Positions 18,018 to 26,280 of a stretch of 64,000 nucleotides of DNA are shown here, piece by piece (positions within the stretch are counted from its first letter, which is position 1; each line of letters starts with the position of its first letter). Source of the stretch: Pseudomonas flavescens. Its GTDB lineage: Bacteria > Pseudomonadota > Gammaproteobacteria > Pseudomonadales > Pseudomonadaceae. A model generated the notes under the pieces. That model saw nothing but the letters and a program-made list of their open reading frames with translations. It did no database searches and was not told the origin of the DNA. Where the stretch lies: contig NZ_JACBYV010000001.1 of assembly GCF_013408425.1 (NCBI RefSeq), positions 3,410,001 through 3,474,000 of the forward strand, read 5' to 3'. The translations under genes and the position numbers were made by a program.

Positions 18018-18311
18018 GGAGATCTCACCTCAGTGTTATTTTTATTACTGAAAAGGTTCTTATCAGGCACGTGCGGGCGTACCAGCCGCCTTGGGGCGGG
18101 GATCATCAAGTTTTGAACGAGGTTGTACTTGGCGCGCTAGCTCGTGGCGGCAGCCGTCATGACACCCGGATCGGATCTCAGGACGTTGGGCGCAGACAAG
18201 GACGGTCGGACGCAGCCCGTTTTGGGGCTTGGGGAGGACGTGCGGATACTGTTTTTCACGGTTTTATTATCCTTATTGGCTGACGGCGCCTGGCACGGTG
18301 ACGGCAATCGA

Positions 18312-18325
18312 TGATTGCGCAATCA
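18312..18325. promoter_or_regulatory. LacI-type operator, distal copy
   Basis: TGATTGCGCAATCA is a perfect 14-base palindrome with the central CG typical of LacI-family operators. It lies about 300 bases before the permease start and 66 bases, centre to centre, from an even longer copy. Confidence 0.7.
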
Positions 18326-18376
18326 ATCCGGCAGTGAACATGGCACCACGCAGTTCGCTACACAGTCGACTTTACT

Positions 18377-18392
18377 ATGATTGCGCAATCAT
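18377..18392. promoter_or_regulatory. LacI-type operator, proximal to the regulator gene
   Basis: ATGATTGCGCAATCAT, a perfect 16-base palindrome. With the copy at 18312-18325 it brackets the likely promoter of the permease-garD unit. The regulator gene lies immediately upstream. Two sites 66 bases apart would allow looping or cooperative binding. Confidence 0.72.
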
Positions 18393-18434
18393 TCAAGCAA
18401 TTTCTTGTTACGTTGTCAGTTGTCTGATGAGAGG

Positions 18435-19478
18435 TCAGGTAGTAGAGCGGTCGACCAGCGTGAAACCGGTATCCACACGCACGGGAGCCTGCTCGCCAGC
18501 ATCGCGAAAGCGCTGCAACAGTGCGTTGGCGACCTGCTTGCCCATACGCGCGCCGTCGACGTTCACCGTCGACAGCGCCGGATGCAGGTGCGCTGCGCTG
18601 GACAGATCACCAAAGCCCATCACCGCCAACTGCCCGGGAACCTCGATGCCGCGGCTCGCCGCCTCGGCCAGGATGCCCTGGGCCACGGTGTCCGAACTGC
18701 AGACGATCACCTGCGGCTGATGACCGTCGGCAAGCAACTGGCGCAACCCTTCCCGCCCGCTTTGCAGCGTGGCGGGCGCGCCAAGCACCGCCATGGGTAC
18801 TTCATCGACCCCCAGCTCCTTGAGCTGCGCGATCACGCTGTTGCCACGTCTGAAGGCCCGGGAGTCGTCCACAGAGACGATGGCAAAGCGTCGATAGCCC
18901 TTGCCGTGCAGATGATTGGCGAGCGCCTGGCCGACCTTTTCGTGGGAGAAGCCCACCTGCATGTCGATGGGAGACGCGCCCAGATCCCAGGCCTCGACCA
19001 CGGGAATGCCCGCGGCCTGCAAACGCAGCCGACTCTCCTCGGTGTGCAACGTGCCGGTCAGCACGATGCCGTCGGGGCGCCGCCCCAGCACCGCGCCGAG
19101 CAGCCGCTCTTCCTGCTCGGCGGAATAGCCGGTGAGGCCGATCATGGTCTGGTAGCCGGCGGCAGTCAGGTGATCCATCAGCGACTGTACGGTCTCGGCG
19201 AAGATCGAGTGAGCGATGGTCGGCACGAAGATGGCGATCAACCGACTCTTGTTCGACGCCAGACCACCGGCCAGCATGTTCGGCACGTAACCGGTCACCC
19301 GCACCGCTTCGAGTACCTTCTTGCGCGCATCCTCGCTGACCACCTCGGGCCGGTGCAGCGCGCGCGATACGGTGATCGGCGAAACGCCAGCGACCTTGGC
19401 CACATCGATCAGGGTAACGCTCGCGCCCTTGTTCGCCGGGGCAGCAGAAGATGAGGAGCGAGAGGATTTCTTTGCCAT
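18435..19478 (-). CDS. LacI-family transcriptional regulator
   Basis: 347 residues. HTH VTLIDVAKVAGVSPITVSRAL (about residues 20-40) is followed by a hinge and a periplasmic-binding-protein-like effector domain (LIAIFVPTI, SSDTVAQGIL, LAVMGFGD). It resembles the GntR/GulR-type gluconate or sugar-acid repressors of pseudomonads. The ATG at 19478 is preferred over 19511 because the family begins close to a short basic tail, although neither start has a strong ribosome site. It lies upstream of and parallel to the permease-garD genes and should bind the two palindromes between them. Confidence 0.87.
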   Translation of the reverse strand: MAKKSSRSSSSAAPANKGASVTLIDVAKVAGVSPITVSRALHRPEVVSEDARKKVLEAVRVTGYVPNMLAGGLASNKSRLIAIFVPTIAHSIFAETVQSLMDHLTAAGYQTMIGLTGYSAEQEERLLGAVLGRRPDGIVLTGTLHTEESRLRLQAAGIPVVEAWDLGASPIDMQVGFSHEKVGQALANHLHGKGYRRFAIVSVDDSRAFRRGNSVIAQLKELGVDEVPMAVLGAPATLQSGREGLRQLLADGHQPQVIVCSSDTVAQGILAEAASRGIEVPGQLAVMGFGDLSSAAHLHPALSTVNVDGARMGKQVANALLQRFRDAGEQAPVRVDTGFTLVDRSTT

Positions 19479-19536
19479 GACGGGCCGTGGGTTATGCAAG
19501 AGAAGCCGCATCTTAACCAGCGGACAGGGCAGTAAC

Positions 19537-19726
19537 TAGGGTCTGTTGACGTTTAAACGCGAGCCGCGTTGCCGCGAGAAATCTCGCCAGGCCGGGCGGC
19601 GATCCGCTAGGCGGAGGACGCAGGGAATGGCTGTTCCCTTGCCAAGTCCTCCAACAGCGCATGGCGAGATTTCTCGCGCAACCCACAGGGCCGGCGCGGC
19701 CGTGCGTAAAACGTCAACAGACCCTA
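19537..19726. mobile_element. MITE-like element 2 (190 bp, nested palindrome)
   Basis: Ends TAGGGTCTGTTGACGTTT are inverted at the right as AACGTCAACAGACCCTA, again with TA at both edges. Inside, the block around 19570-19591 (CGAGAAATCTCGCCA) is inverted at about 19662-19682, and GGAGGAC pairs with GTCCTCC, so the whole element can fold into one long hairpin. It shares ends and the GCCGCGTT..CCGC and CCGGCGCGGC internal blocks with the element at 12095-12244. No coding capacity. Confidence 0.7.
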
Positions 19727-19760
19727 GACACAGCTGTAGTCGGGTGTTGCTCCCGAATGC

Positions 19761-19789
19761 AAAAAGCCCGGGCACGAGGCCCGGGCTTT
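19761..19789 (-). terminator. Rho-independent terminator of kdgD copy 1
   Basis: Perfect 11-base stem AAAGCCCGGGC/GCCCGGGCTTT with loop ACGAG; read on the minus strand it ends in a T run. It lies 25 bases after the kdgD stop. Confidence 0.88.
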
Positions 19790-19814
19790 CTGGGTGCCTG
19801 CGAAGGCGAGTCGC

Positions 19815-20726
19815 TTACTGAGCGCCCTGGGCGTCGATCAGCGCAGCCAGTTTCTCGTACTCGGCCGGCAACAGGTCGGTCAGCGGCGCACGGACCGGGC
19901 CGGCGTCGTAGCCGGCGATCTTGGCGCCAGCCTTGACGATGCTGACCCCGTAACCGGCTGTCAGGTTGCGGATATCCAGGTACGGCAGGAAGAAGTCATC
20001 GATGATCTTGCCAACGGTGGCGTGATCTTCACGAGCGATCGCGTGGTAGAACTCCATCGCAGTCTTCGGAATGAAGTTGAACACCGCCGACGAGTAAACC
20101 GGTACGCCCAGCGCCTTGTAAGCAGCGGCATAGACCTCAGCGGTCGGCAGGCCGCCCAGGTAGGTGAGACGATCACCCAGGCGACGGCGGATCGAGACCA
20201 TCAGTTCGATGTCGCCCAGGCCGTCCTTGTAACCGATCAGGTTCGGGCAACGCTCGGCCAGTTGCTCCAGCAACGGAGCGGTCAGGCGGCAGACGTTACG
20301 GTTGTAGACCACCACACCGATCTTCACCGATTTGCAGACCTGCTCGACGTGGGCGGCAACGCCTTCCTGCGAGGCCTCGGTCAGGTAATGCGGCAGCAGC
20401 AGCAGACCTTTGGCGCCCAGGCGCTCGGCTTCCTGTGCGTACTGGATGGCCTGGCGAGTGGAACCACCCACGCCAGCGAGGATTGGCACGCTACCGGAGC
20501 AGGTGTCGACGGCGGTCTTGATGACGGACGAGTATTCGTCGGCAGCCAGGGAGAAGAACTCACCGGTACCGCCTGCCGCGAACAGAGCGGTGGCGCCGTA
20601 CGGGGCCAGCCACTCGAGGCGACGCACGTAGCCGGCCGGGTTGAATTCACCAGCGGCATCGAAGTCGGTCAGCGGGAAGGACAGCAGGCCGGAGGAGAGG
20701 ACGGTTTTTAGTTCTTGTGGAGTCAT
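19815..20726 (-). CDS. kdgD: 5-dehydro-4-deoxyglucarate dehydratase, copy 1
   Basis: 303 residues of the DapA/NAL aldolase family. GGTGEFFSL (52-60), catalytic Tyr141 (VVVYNR) and Schiff-base Lys167 (IGYKDG) are present. The enzyme dehydrates and decarboxylates 5-keto-4-deoxy-glucarate to alpha-ketoglutarate semialdehyde. The ATG at 20726 has AAGGG upstream; an earlier in-frame ATG at 20771 is less likely. A second copy at 21355-22266 differs at only 18 of 303 residues. The gene has its own terminator and a GntR-type site (20784-20796) 58 bases before the start, so it is a separate unit from copy 2. Confidence 0.93.
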   Translation of the reverse strand: MTPQELKTVLSSGLLSFPLTDFDAAGEFNPAGYVRRLEWLAPYGATALFAAGGTGEFFSLAADEYSSVIKTAVDTCSGSVPILAGVGGSTRQAIQYAQEAERLGAKGLLLLPHYLTEASQEGVAAHVEQVCKSVKIGVVVYNRNVCRLTAPLLEQLAERCPNLIGYKDGLGDIELMVSIRRRLGDRLTYLGGLPTAEVYAAAYKALGVPVYSSAVFNFIPKTAMEFYHAIAREDHATVGKIIDDFFLPYLDIRNLTAGYGVSIVKAGAKIAGYDAGPVRAPLTDLLPAEYEKLAALIDAQGAQ

Positions 20727-20783
20727 TCTTCTTACACCCTTGGATGAGGACATGGAGGCCGTTACCGGCAACTGAAGTCATAC

Positions 20784-20796
20784 GTTATCGTACAAC
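20784..20796 (-). promoter_or_regulatory. GTYGTNNNATRAC site 1 (kdgD copy 1)
   Basis: Minus strand reads GTTGTACGATAAC, 58 bases before the kdgD copy-1 start. One of five matches to the same 13-base dyad in this region; it fits the general FadR-subfamily (TNGTNNNACNA-type) operator form. Confidence 0.68.
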
Positions 20797-21011
20797 TACA
20801 TATATTCCAAGCCCTCGGAAGCTTTTTTCTACGAGTTGCACCGTTTGAGGGCAATGCATGGAAATTCAAAGAAATGGCTAAGTCCAGGAAATACGCGGGG
20901 AAAATCAGCTATTAAATTGGGAATGTCATGCCTTGGATGGGTGGAAAGCCGCTTTCTAGCAGAAAGAATTCCCACCAACCCGCCTCTTCAAGGAGAGTGA
21001 ATGCCAGACAA

Positions 21012-21024
21012 GTCGTACGATGAC
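21012..21024 (+). promoter_or_regulatory. GTYGTNNNATRAC site 2 (inter-kdgD spacer)
   Basis: Reads GTCGTACGATGAC. It lies 286 bases before the copy-1 start and could be a distal site, or a remnant left by the duplication. Confidence 0.55.
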
Positions 21025-21045
21025 GTAGAGAAATAACAGATCAAC

Positions 21046-21194
21046 TGGTGGGCTGTAACGGATCGCCGCCCGCCCCCCCCCTACGGCTCCCACCCTCCTC
21101 GCAGGGTCGACTGCGCGGCCCCCTACTGCGCTATCGCAATAATGGACAAAAAGCGCGTCTACCCCCCCTCGTAGGGTGGGGCTTCAGCCCACCA
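21046..21194. repeat. REP-like inverted block
   Basis: TGGTGGGCT at 21046-21054 is the exact inverse of AGCCCACCA at 21186-21194. The right end contains GTAGGGTGGGGCTTCAGCCC, which forms its own hairpin and resembles short intergenic repeats of pseudomonads. Copy number elsewhere is not known. Confidence 0.45.
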
Positions 21195-21308
21195 TTGGCG
21201 CGTGACCGTCCCACAATGGATGACTGCCCTCTGTAACACCCGTCAGACCACCAATGGCCTAGCTATCTATGGATTACCGACCACAGCATGAATAATTGCC
21301 CCGAACGC

Positions 21309-21337
21309 AAAAGCCCAGGCACTAGGCCTGGGCTTTT
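21309..21337 (-). terminator. Rho-independent terminator of kdgD copy 2
   Basis: Perfect 12-base stem AAAAGCCCAGGC/GCCTGGGCTTTT around loop ACTAG, 17 bases after the copy-2 stop; the stem ends in T residues on the minus strand. Its loop and layout parallel the copy-1 terminator. Confidence 0.87.
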
Positions 21338-21354
21338 GTTTTCGAGCCGGTTGC

Positions 21355-22266
21355 TTACTGAGCGCCTTGCGCCTTGATCAGCGCAGCCAGTTGCTCGTAT
21401 TCGCCGGGCAGCAGATCGGTCAGCGGAGCGCGGACCGGGCCTGCGTCGTAACCGGAGATCTTGGCGCCAGCCTTGACGATGCTCACGGCGTAGCCGGACT
21501 TGCGATTGCGGATGTCCAGGTACGGCAGGAAGAAGTCGTCGATGATCTTGGCGACGGTGGCGTGATCGTCCTTGGCAATGGCGTGGTAGAAGTCCATCGC
21601 GGTTTTCGGGATGAAGTTGAACACCGCCGACGAATAGACCGGTACGCCCAGTGCCTTGTAGGCAGCGGCATAGACTTCAGCGGTCGGCAGACCGCCGAGG
21701 TAGCTGAAGCGATCGCCGAGACGACGGCGAATCGAGACCATCAGCTCGATGTCGCCCAGACCGTCCTTGTAGCCGATCAGGTTCGGGCAACGCTCGGCCA
21801 ACTGCTCCAGCAGCGGAGCGGTCAGGCGGCAGACGTTACGGTTGTAGACCACCACACCGATCTTCACCGATTTGCAGACCTGCTCGACGTGGGCGGCAAC
21901 GCCTTCCTGCGACGCTTCGGTCAGGTAGTGCGGCAGCAGCAGCAGGCCCTTGGCGCCAAGGCGCTCGGCTTCCTGGGCGTACTGGATGGCCTGGCGAGTG
22001 GAACCGCCCACGCCAGCGAGGATTGGCACGCTACCGGCGCAAGTGTCGACGGCGGTCTTGATGACGGACGAGTACTCGTCGGCAGCCAGGGAGAAGAATT
22101 CACCGGTACCGCCAGCCGCGAACAGAGCGGTGGCGCCGTACGGGGCCAGCCACTCGAGGCGGCGCACGTAACCTTCGGGATTGAATTCGCCTTGGGCATC
22201 GAAATCGGTCAGCGGGAAAGACAGCAGACCGGAGGAGAGGACGGATTTTAATTCTTGTGGGGTCAT
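21355..22266 (-). CDS. kdgD: 5-dehydro-4-deoxyglucarate dehydratase, copy 2
   Basis: 303 residues with the same catalytic Tyr141 and Lys167 as copy 1. The two proteins differ at 18 positions (about 94 % identity), and residues 78-186 are identical, while differences gather at the N-terminus and after residue 186. The gene has its own GntR-type site 57 bases before the ATG and its own terminator, so both copies appear functional. Possible reasons are gene dosage or slight specialisation for glucarate- versus galactarate-derived flux; neither is shown by sequence. Confidence 0.93.
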   Translation of the reverse strand: MTPQELKSVLSSGLLSFPLTDFDAQGEFNPEGYVRRLEWLAPYGATALFAAGGTGEFFSLAADEYSSVIKTAVDTCAGSVPILAGVGGSTRQAIQYAQEAERLGAKGLLLLPHYLTEASQEGVAAHVEQVCKSVKIGVVVYNRNVCRLTAPLLEQLAERCPNLIGYKDGLGDIELMVSIRRRLGDRFSYLGGLPTAEVYAAAYKALGVPVYSSAVFNFIPKTAMDFYHAIAKDDHATVAKIIDDFFLPYLDIRNRKSGYAVSIVKAGAKISGYDAGPVRAPLTDLLPGEYEQLAALIKAQGAQ

Positions 22267-22322
22267 TCTTCGAACACCTGTAGCGCGTATGGAAATGGAG
22301 CAGCCTTGGCTGTTAGAGATAC

Positions 22323-22335
22323 GTTATCGTACGAC
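22323..22335 (-). promoter_or_regulatory. GTYGTNNNATRAC site 3 (kdgD copy 2)
   Basis: Minus strand reads GTCGTACGATAAC, 57 bases before the kdgD copy-2 start, almost the same spacing as site 1 has to copy 1. Confidence 0.68.
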
Positions 22336-22804
22336 ATTATTGAAAGCCATACTTTTCTCTTCACTTACCTACAGAGCCCTCTACATGGGGCGCTACGTGC
22401 AACGCTCAGGCGCTGCGACAGGCAGCGGAAGTATTTTTGGGGCGCCGTCATATGACAACCCTCTGCGCCCTCCTCCATCCATAAATGTCGCCAAACGTCC
22501 GATGCTGCCGCCAGGTATCGCTTCGCTCAAGCCAGGCGGCCGTCTCGCCACGCGTTTTTTCGCCGCCGCGCTGGCCCGCTCGGGATAACTGGCCGGCCAC
22601 CAGGACGGCGTACCAATGATAACGTCATCAGACAACCTTAGACTTAAGCAGGGTGCCAGCGGTCGCCAAGCCCACTCCCACAACGTAGGAGAGCAAGCCG
22701 TCTATTCTGCCCATTACAGCCCTATCAAGTGCCACAATGAAGCAATATTCTTGTTAGGTGAGCGCGTTGACAAACGATTCGAGGGATGCCGATAATCCCG
22801 TAAT

Positions 22805-22817
22805 GTCATACGACAAC
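22805..22817 (-). promoter_or_regulatory. GTYGTNNNATRAC site 4 (udh operon)
   Basis: Minus strand reads GTTGTCGTATGAC, 49 bases before the udh start. It also contains the self-complementary GTCRTAYGAC-like core. Confidence 0.66.
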
Positions 22818-22865
22818 AGATGACAATCTCTAAATAACAACAAGCAGAGAACAGGCCTTCCGCCC

Positions 22866-23693
22866 ATGACTACGACTTCCAACGCCCCAGTACCCTTCAA
22901 TCGCCTGCTGCTCACCGGCGCAGCCGGCGGGCTGGGCAAGGTACTGCGCGAACGTCTGCAGCCCCTGACCAAGATCCTGCGTCTCTCGGACATCGTCGAA
23001 ATGGCGCCGGCCGAAGGTGAGCACATCGAGATTCAGCTCTGCGATCTGGCTGACAAGCAGGCCGTTCATCAGCTCGTTGAAGGTGTCGATGCGATCCTGC
23101 ATTTCGGTGGGGTGTCGGTGGAACGTCCGTTCGAGGAAATCCTCGGCCCGAACATCAGCGGCGTGTTCCACATCTACGAAGCCGCTCGCCGCCACGGCGT
23201 CAAACGCGTGATCTTCGCCAGCTCCAACCATGTCATCGGCTTCCACAAACAGACCGACACCATCGACGCCAGCGCTGCGCGCCGTCCGGATGGTTACTAC
23301 GGTCTGTCGAAGTCCTACGGCGAAGACATGGCCAGCTTCTATTTCGACCGCTACGGTATCGAGACCGTCAGCATTCGCATCGGCTCCTCGTTCACCGAGC
23401 CGCTCAACCGCCGCATGATGAGCACCTGGCTGAGCTACGACGACCTGGTGCAACTGATCGAGCGCGGCCTCACCACTCCGAATGTCGGCCACACCGTGGT
23501 CTACGGCGCTTCGGCGAACAAGACCGTGTGGTGGGACAACAGCAAGGCCGCTCACCTGGGCTTCCAGCCCAAGGACAGCTCCGAAGTATTCCGCGACAAG
23601 GTCGAGGCACAGCCACCCGTGGCGGCAGACGACCCGAACGCCCTGTATCACGGCGGCGCCTTCACGGCAGCCGGCCCGTTCGGCGACGACTGA
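22866..23693 (+). CDS. udh: Uronate dehydrogenase
   Basis: 275 residues of the extended SDR family. Cofactor motif GAAGGLG (18-24), catalytic Tyr145 and Lys149 (YYGLSK), and FASSN (118-121) as in characterised uronate dehydrogenases of Pseudomonas and Agrobacterium. It oxidises D-glucuronate or D-galacturonate with NAD+ to the aldarolactone. It is the first gene of a five-gene unit with a lactonase and a TRAP transporter. A ribosome site is not obvious before the ATG. Confidence 0.92.
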   Translation: MTTTSNAPVPFNRLLLTGAAGGLGKVLRERLQPLTKILRLSDIVEMAPAEGEHIEIQLCDLADKQAVHQLVEGVDAILHFGGVSVERPFEEILGPNISGVFHIYEAARRHGVKRVIFASSNHVIGFHKQTDTIDASAARRPDGYYGLSKSYGEDMASFYFDRYGIETVSIRIGSSFTEPLNRRMMSTWLSYDDLVQLIERGLTTPNVGHTVVYGASANKTVWWDNSKAAHLGFQPKDSSEVFRDKVEAQPPVAADDPNALYHGGAFTAAGPFGDD

Positions 23694-23732
23694 CACCTCG
23701 CATCCTCGATAACAATAAAAAAGAGGTCGGAC

Positions 23733-24626
23733 ATGCCCAAGCAAGCCGAACTGATTCTCGATGCACGCAACAGCGTGGGTGAAAGCCCGGTGTGGAGCGT
23801 GCAGGATCAGGCCCTTTACTGGGCCGACATCCCCAACAAGCGCCTGTACCGCTGGAACCTGGCCGACGCCACCACGCAAAGCTGGGAAGCGGACGAGATG
23901 CTCGCCTGCATCGCCCGACACGGCGACGGCAGCTGGATAGCCGGCATGGAAAGCGGCATCTTCCAGCTGACTGCCGGTGACGATGGGCGGCTCAGCGGCG
24001 AACGCCTGATCGACGTCAACCATGCCCGCGAGGGGATGCGCTTCAACGACGGTCGCAGTGACCGCCAGGGCCGTTTCTGGGCAGGCAGCATGCTCCTGGA
24101 CATGGCGGCAGGCGCCAGCGTCGGCGCCCTGTATCGCTATGACGGCGCCGGGCAAAGCACCCTCCCGGTGCTGCTCGATGACCTGATCGTCCCCAATGGC
24201 CTGGGTTTCAGCCCGGACGGCCGCACGATGTATCTGTCCGACTCGCACCCGTCGGTGCAGCTCATCTGGGCGTTCGATTACGACACCGACAGCGGCACGC
24301 CGCATAACCGCCGCCTGTTCGTCGACATGAACGACTACCCCGGTCGCCCTGATGGCGCTGCCGTGGATGCCGATGGTTGCTACTGGATCTGCGGCAACGA
24401 TGCCGGCCTGATTCACCGTTTCACCCCAGCCGGTCGCCTCGATCGCTCGCTGGAAGTACCGGTGAAGAAGCCGACCATGTGCGCCTTCGGCGGCGCCAAC
24501 CTCGACACCCTGTACGTCACTTCGATTCGCCCGGGCGGCAACCTGGACGATCAACCTCTGGCCGGTGGCGTTTTCGCCCTGCAGCCAGGCGTCAGTGGCC
24601 TTGAAGAAACACCGTTTCAGTCCTGA
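23733..24626 (+). CDS. SMP-30/gluconolactonase-family aldarolactonase
   Basis: 297 residues, a six-bladed propeller lactonase. ESPVWS (N-terminal metal glutamate), RFNDGRSDRQGRFWAG, LVPNGLGFSPD-type (IVPNGLGFSPDG) and RPDGAAVDADGCYW supply the usual Glu-Asn-Asp metal site. Directly downstream of udh, it should hydrolyse galactaro- or glucaro-lactone to the free aldarate. AGAGG precedes the ATG. The assignment as aldarolactonase rests on context; gluconolactonase activity cannot be excluded. Confidence 0.88.
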   Translation: MPKQAELILDARNSVGESPVWSVQDQALYWADIPNKRLYRWNLADATTQSWEADEMLACIARHGDGSWIAGMESGIFQLTAGDDGRLSGERLIDVNHAREGMRFNDGRSDRQGRFWAGSMLLDMAAGASVGALYRYDGAGQSTLPVLLDDLIVPNGLGFSPDGRTMYLSDSHPSVQLIWAFDYDTDSGTPHNRRLFVDMNDYPGRPDGAAVDADGCYWICGNDAGLIHRFTPAGRLDRSLEVPVKKPTMCAFGGANLDTLYVTSIRPGGNLDDQPLAGGVFALQPGVSGLEETPFQS

Positions 24627-24714
24627 TTACCAACCCCCCGGGAACCCGTGATCCGACGGGCCACCCTGGCGCTTCATAACGCTGCACACCAACAACAACA
24701 AAATGGAGTTTCAC

Positions 24715-25689
24715 ATGAACCTCAAGCGCAAGTTGCTCATCGCCGCACTCCCGCTGGCCATCGGCCTGTCGAGCCTGGCTCAGGCTGCGACCACCCTGAA
24801 GATGGCTGAGATCCATCCCGCCGGTTACCCGACCGTAGTGGCCATGGAAAACCTCGGCAAGAAACTCGAAGAAGCCACCAACGGCGAGATCAAGTACCGC
24901 ATGTTCGCCGGCGGCGTACTGGGTTCGGAAAAAGAAGTCATCGAACAGACTCAGATCGGTGCCGTGCAGATCACCCGTGTGAGCCTTGGCTCGGTGGGCC
25001 CTGTGGTACCGGATACCAACGTGTTCAACATGCCGTTCGTGTTCCGCGACGTCGACCACATGCGCAAAGTCATCGACGGCGACGTCGGTCAGGAGATCCT
25101 CGACAAGATCACCGCTTCCGAATTCAACATGGTCGGTCTGGCGTGGATGGATGGCGGCAGCCGCAGCATCTACACCAAGAAGCCGGTTCGCAAGATCGAA
25201 GACCTCAAGGGCATGAAGATCCGCGTGATCGGCAACCCGCTGTTCATCGATACCCTCAACGCCATGGGTGCCAACGGCATCGCCATGGACACCGGTGAAA
25301 TCTTCAGCGCCCTGCAGACCGGCGTGATCGACGGTGCCGAGAACAACCCGCCTACCCTGCTCGAGCACAACCACTTCCAGTCGGCCAAGTACTACACCCA
25401 GACCCATCACCTGATCCTGCCGGAGCCGTTGATGATGTCCAAGACTGCCTGGGAGAAACTGACCCCGGAACAGCAGGCACTGGTCAAGAAGTTCGCCAAG
25501 GAAGCACAACTCGAAGAGCGCAAGCTGTGGGACGAGAAGAGCGCAGCCAGCGTCGAGAAACTCAAAGCGGCCGGCGTTGAGTTCATCGAAATCGACACCA
25601 AGCCCTTCTATGACGCCACTGCTCCGGTTCGCGAGAAGTACGGCGCACCTTATGTCGAGCTGATCAAGCGCATCGAAGCCGTCAAGTAA
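24715..25689 (+). CDS. TRAP transporter substrate-binding protein, DctP family
   Basis: 324 residues. Signal peptide MNLKRKLLIAALPLAIGLSS...AQA cleaved near residue 24. The DctP fold shows GSEKEVIEQTQIGAVQ, the carboxylate-binding arginine in GMKIRVIGNP, and TGEIFSALQTGVIDGAENN. The ATG at 24715 has GGAG upstream; an ATG four codons earlier lies inside the ribosome site. Position behind udh and lactonase indicates a hexuronate (galacturonate/glucuronate) ligand. Confidence 0.93.
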   Translation: MNLKRKLLIAALPLAIGLSSLAQAATTLKMAEIHPAGYPTVVAMENLGKKLEEATNGEIKYRMFAGGVLGSEKEVIEQTQIGAVQITRVSLGSVGPVVPDTNVFNMPFVFRDVDHMRKVIDGDVGQEILDKITASEFNMVGLAWMDGGSRSIYTKKPVRKIEDLKGMKIRVIGNPLFIDTLNAMGANGIAMDTGEIFSALQTGVIDGAENNPPTLLEHNHFQSAKYYTQTHHLILPEPLMMSKTAWEKLTPEQQALVKKFAKEAQLEERKLWDEKSAASVEKLKAAGVEFIEIDTKPFYDATAPVREKYGAPYVELIKRIEAVK

Positions 25690-25711
25690 ACCGATCACTC
25701 CGACGAACGCT

Positions 25712-25736
25712 GTGGCGGCGCGTCCTGCGCCGCCAC
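25712..25736 (+). other. Intercistronic hairpin between dctP and dctQ
   Basis: Perfect 10-base stem GTGGCGGCGC/GCGCCGCCAC around loop GTCCT. Such hairpins after binding-protein genes usually stabilise the upstream mRNA, giving more binding protein than membrane subunit. No T run follows. Confidence 0.6.
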
Positions 25737-25752
25737 GCTGTGGTGAAGTCTC

Positions 25753-26280
25753 ATGAAGAATACATTCTTACGCGCCTGTGATGCCCTGTACATGACCTGT
25801 ATCTGGGTAGCGGGGCTGTCCATCACGGTGATGGCCCTGATCATTCCTTGGGGCATCTTTGCCCGCTACGTACTCGGCGCCGGCTCCAGCTGGCCAGAGC
25901 CTGTAGCCATTTTGCTGATGGCACTGTTCACGTTCGTCGGTGCCGCAGCCAGTTACCGCGCTGGGGCGCACATGGCCGTGACTTCCCTGACCGATCGCCT
26001 GCCGAAAGCTTGGCATGGCGCAATCACCCTACTGGTGGAACTGCTGATGGCAGCGGTATGCCTGTTCATGCTCATCTGGGGCATCAAACTGTGCATGGCT
26101 ACCTGGAATCAGTTCCTCGCCTCACTGACATCGGTACGCGTGGGCATGGCCTACTCCCCTATTCCAATCGGTGGTTTCGTGACCCTGATCTTTATCCTCG
26201 AAAGACTGTTGTTCGGCGATCAGAGTGGTCGACGAGTGGGCAATTACGAGCATGTTGAAGAAGCCAAGGAGGCCGTGTAA
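25753..26280 (+). CDS. TRAP transporter small membrane subunit, DctQ family
   Basis: 175 residues with four membrane segments and the conserved WPEPVAILLMALFTFVGAA region of DctQ proteins. Its TAA stop is followed at once by the ATG of the large subunit (TAAATG), indicating translational coupling. It forms the membrane complex with DctM. Confidence 0.92.
   Translation: MKNTFLRACDALYMTCIWVAGLSITVMALIIPWGIFARYVLGAGSSWPEPVAILLMALFTFVGAAASYRAGAHMAVTSLTDRLPKAWHGAITLLVELLMAAVCLFMLIWGIKLCMATWNQFLASLTSVRVGMAYSPIPIGGFVTLIFILERLLFGDQSGRRVGNYEHVEEAKEAV

Larger units (their letters stand above)
20727..21308. other. Spacer between the two kdgD genes
   Basis: About 580 bases. It holds the copy-1 promoter, two GntR-type sites (20784-20796 and 21012-21024) and a GC-rich repeat-like block (21046-21194) with two C homopolymers. 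No gene is supported. Confidence 0.5.
22267..22865. other. Divergent control region between kdgD copy 2 and udh
   Basis: About 600 bases with no supported gene. GntR-type sites lie near each end, one for each divergent promoter. The middle part (about 22480-22700) shows nothing recognisable. Confidence 0.5.

Noticed and set aside
21068..21175. Runs of eight and seven C residues as a possible frameshift or phase-variation tract
   Set aside because: No coding frame crosses them; they are intergenic and could also be sequencing homopolymer error.
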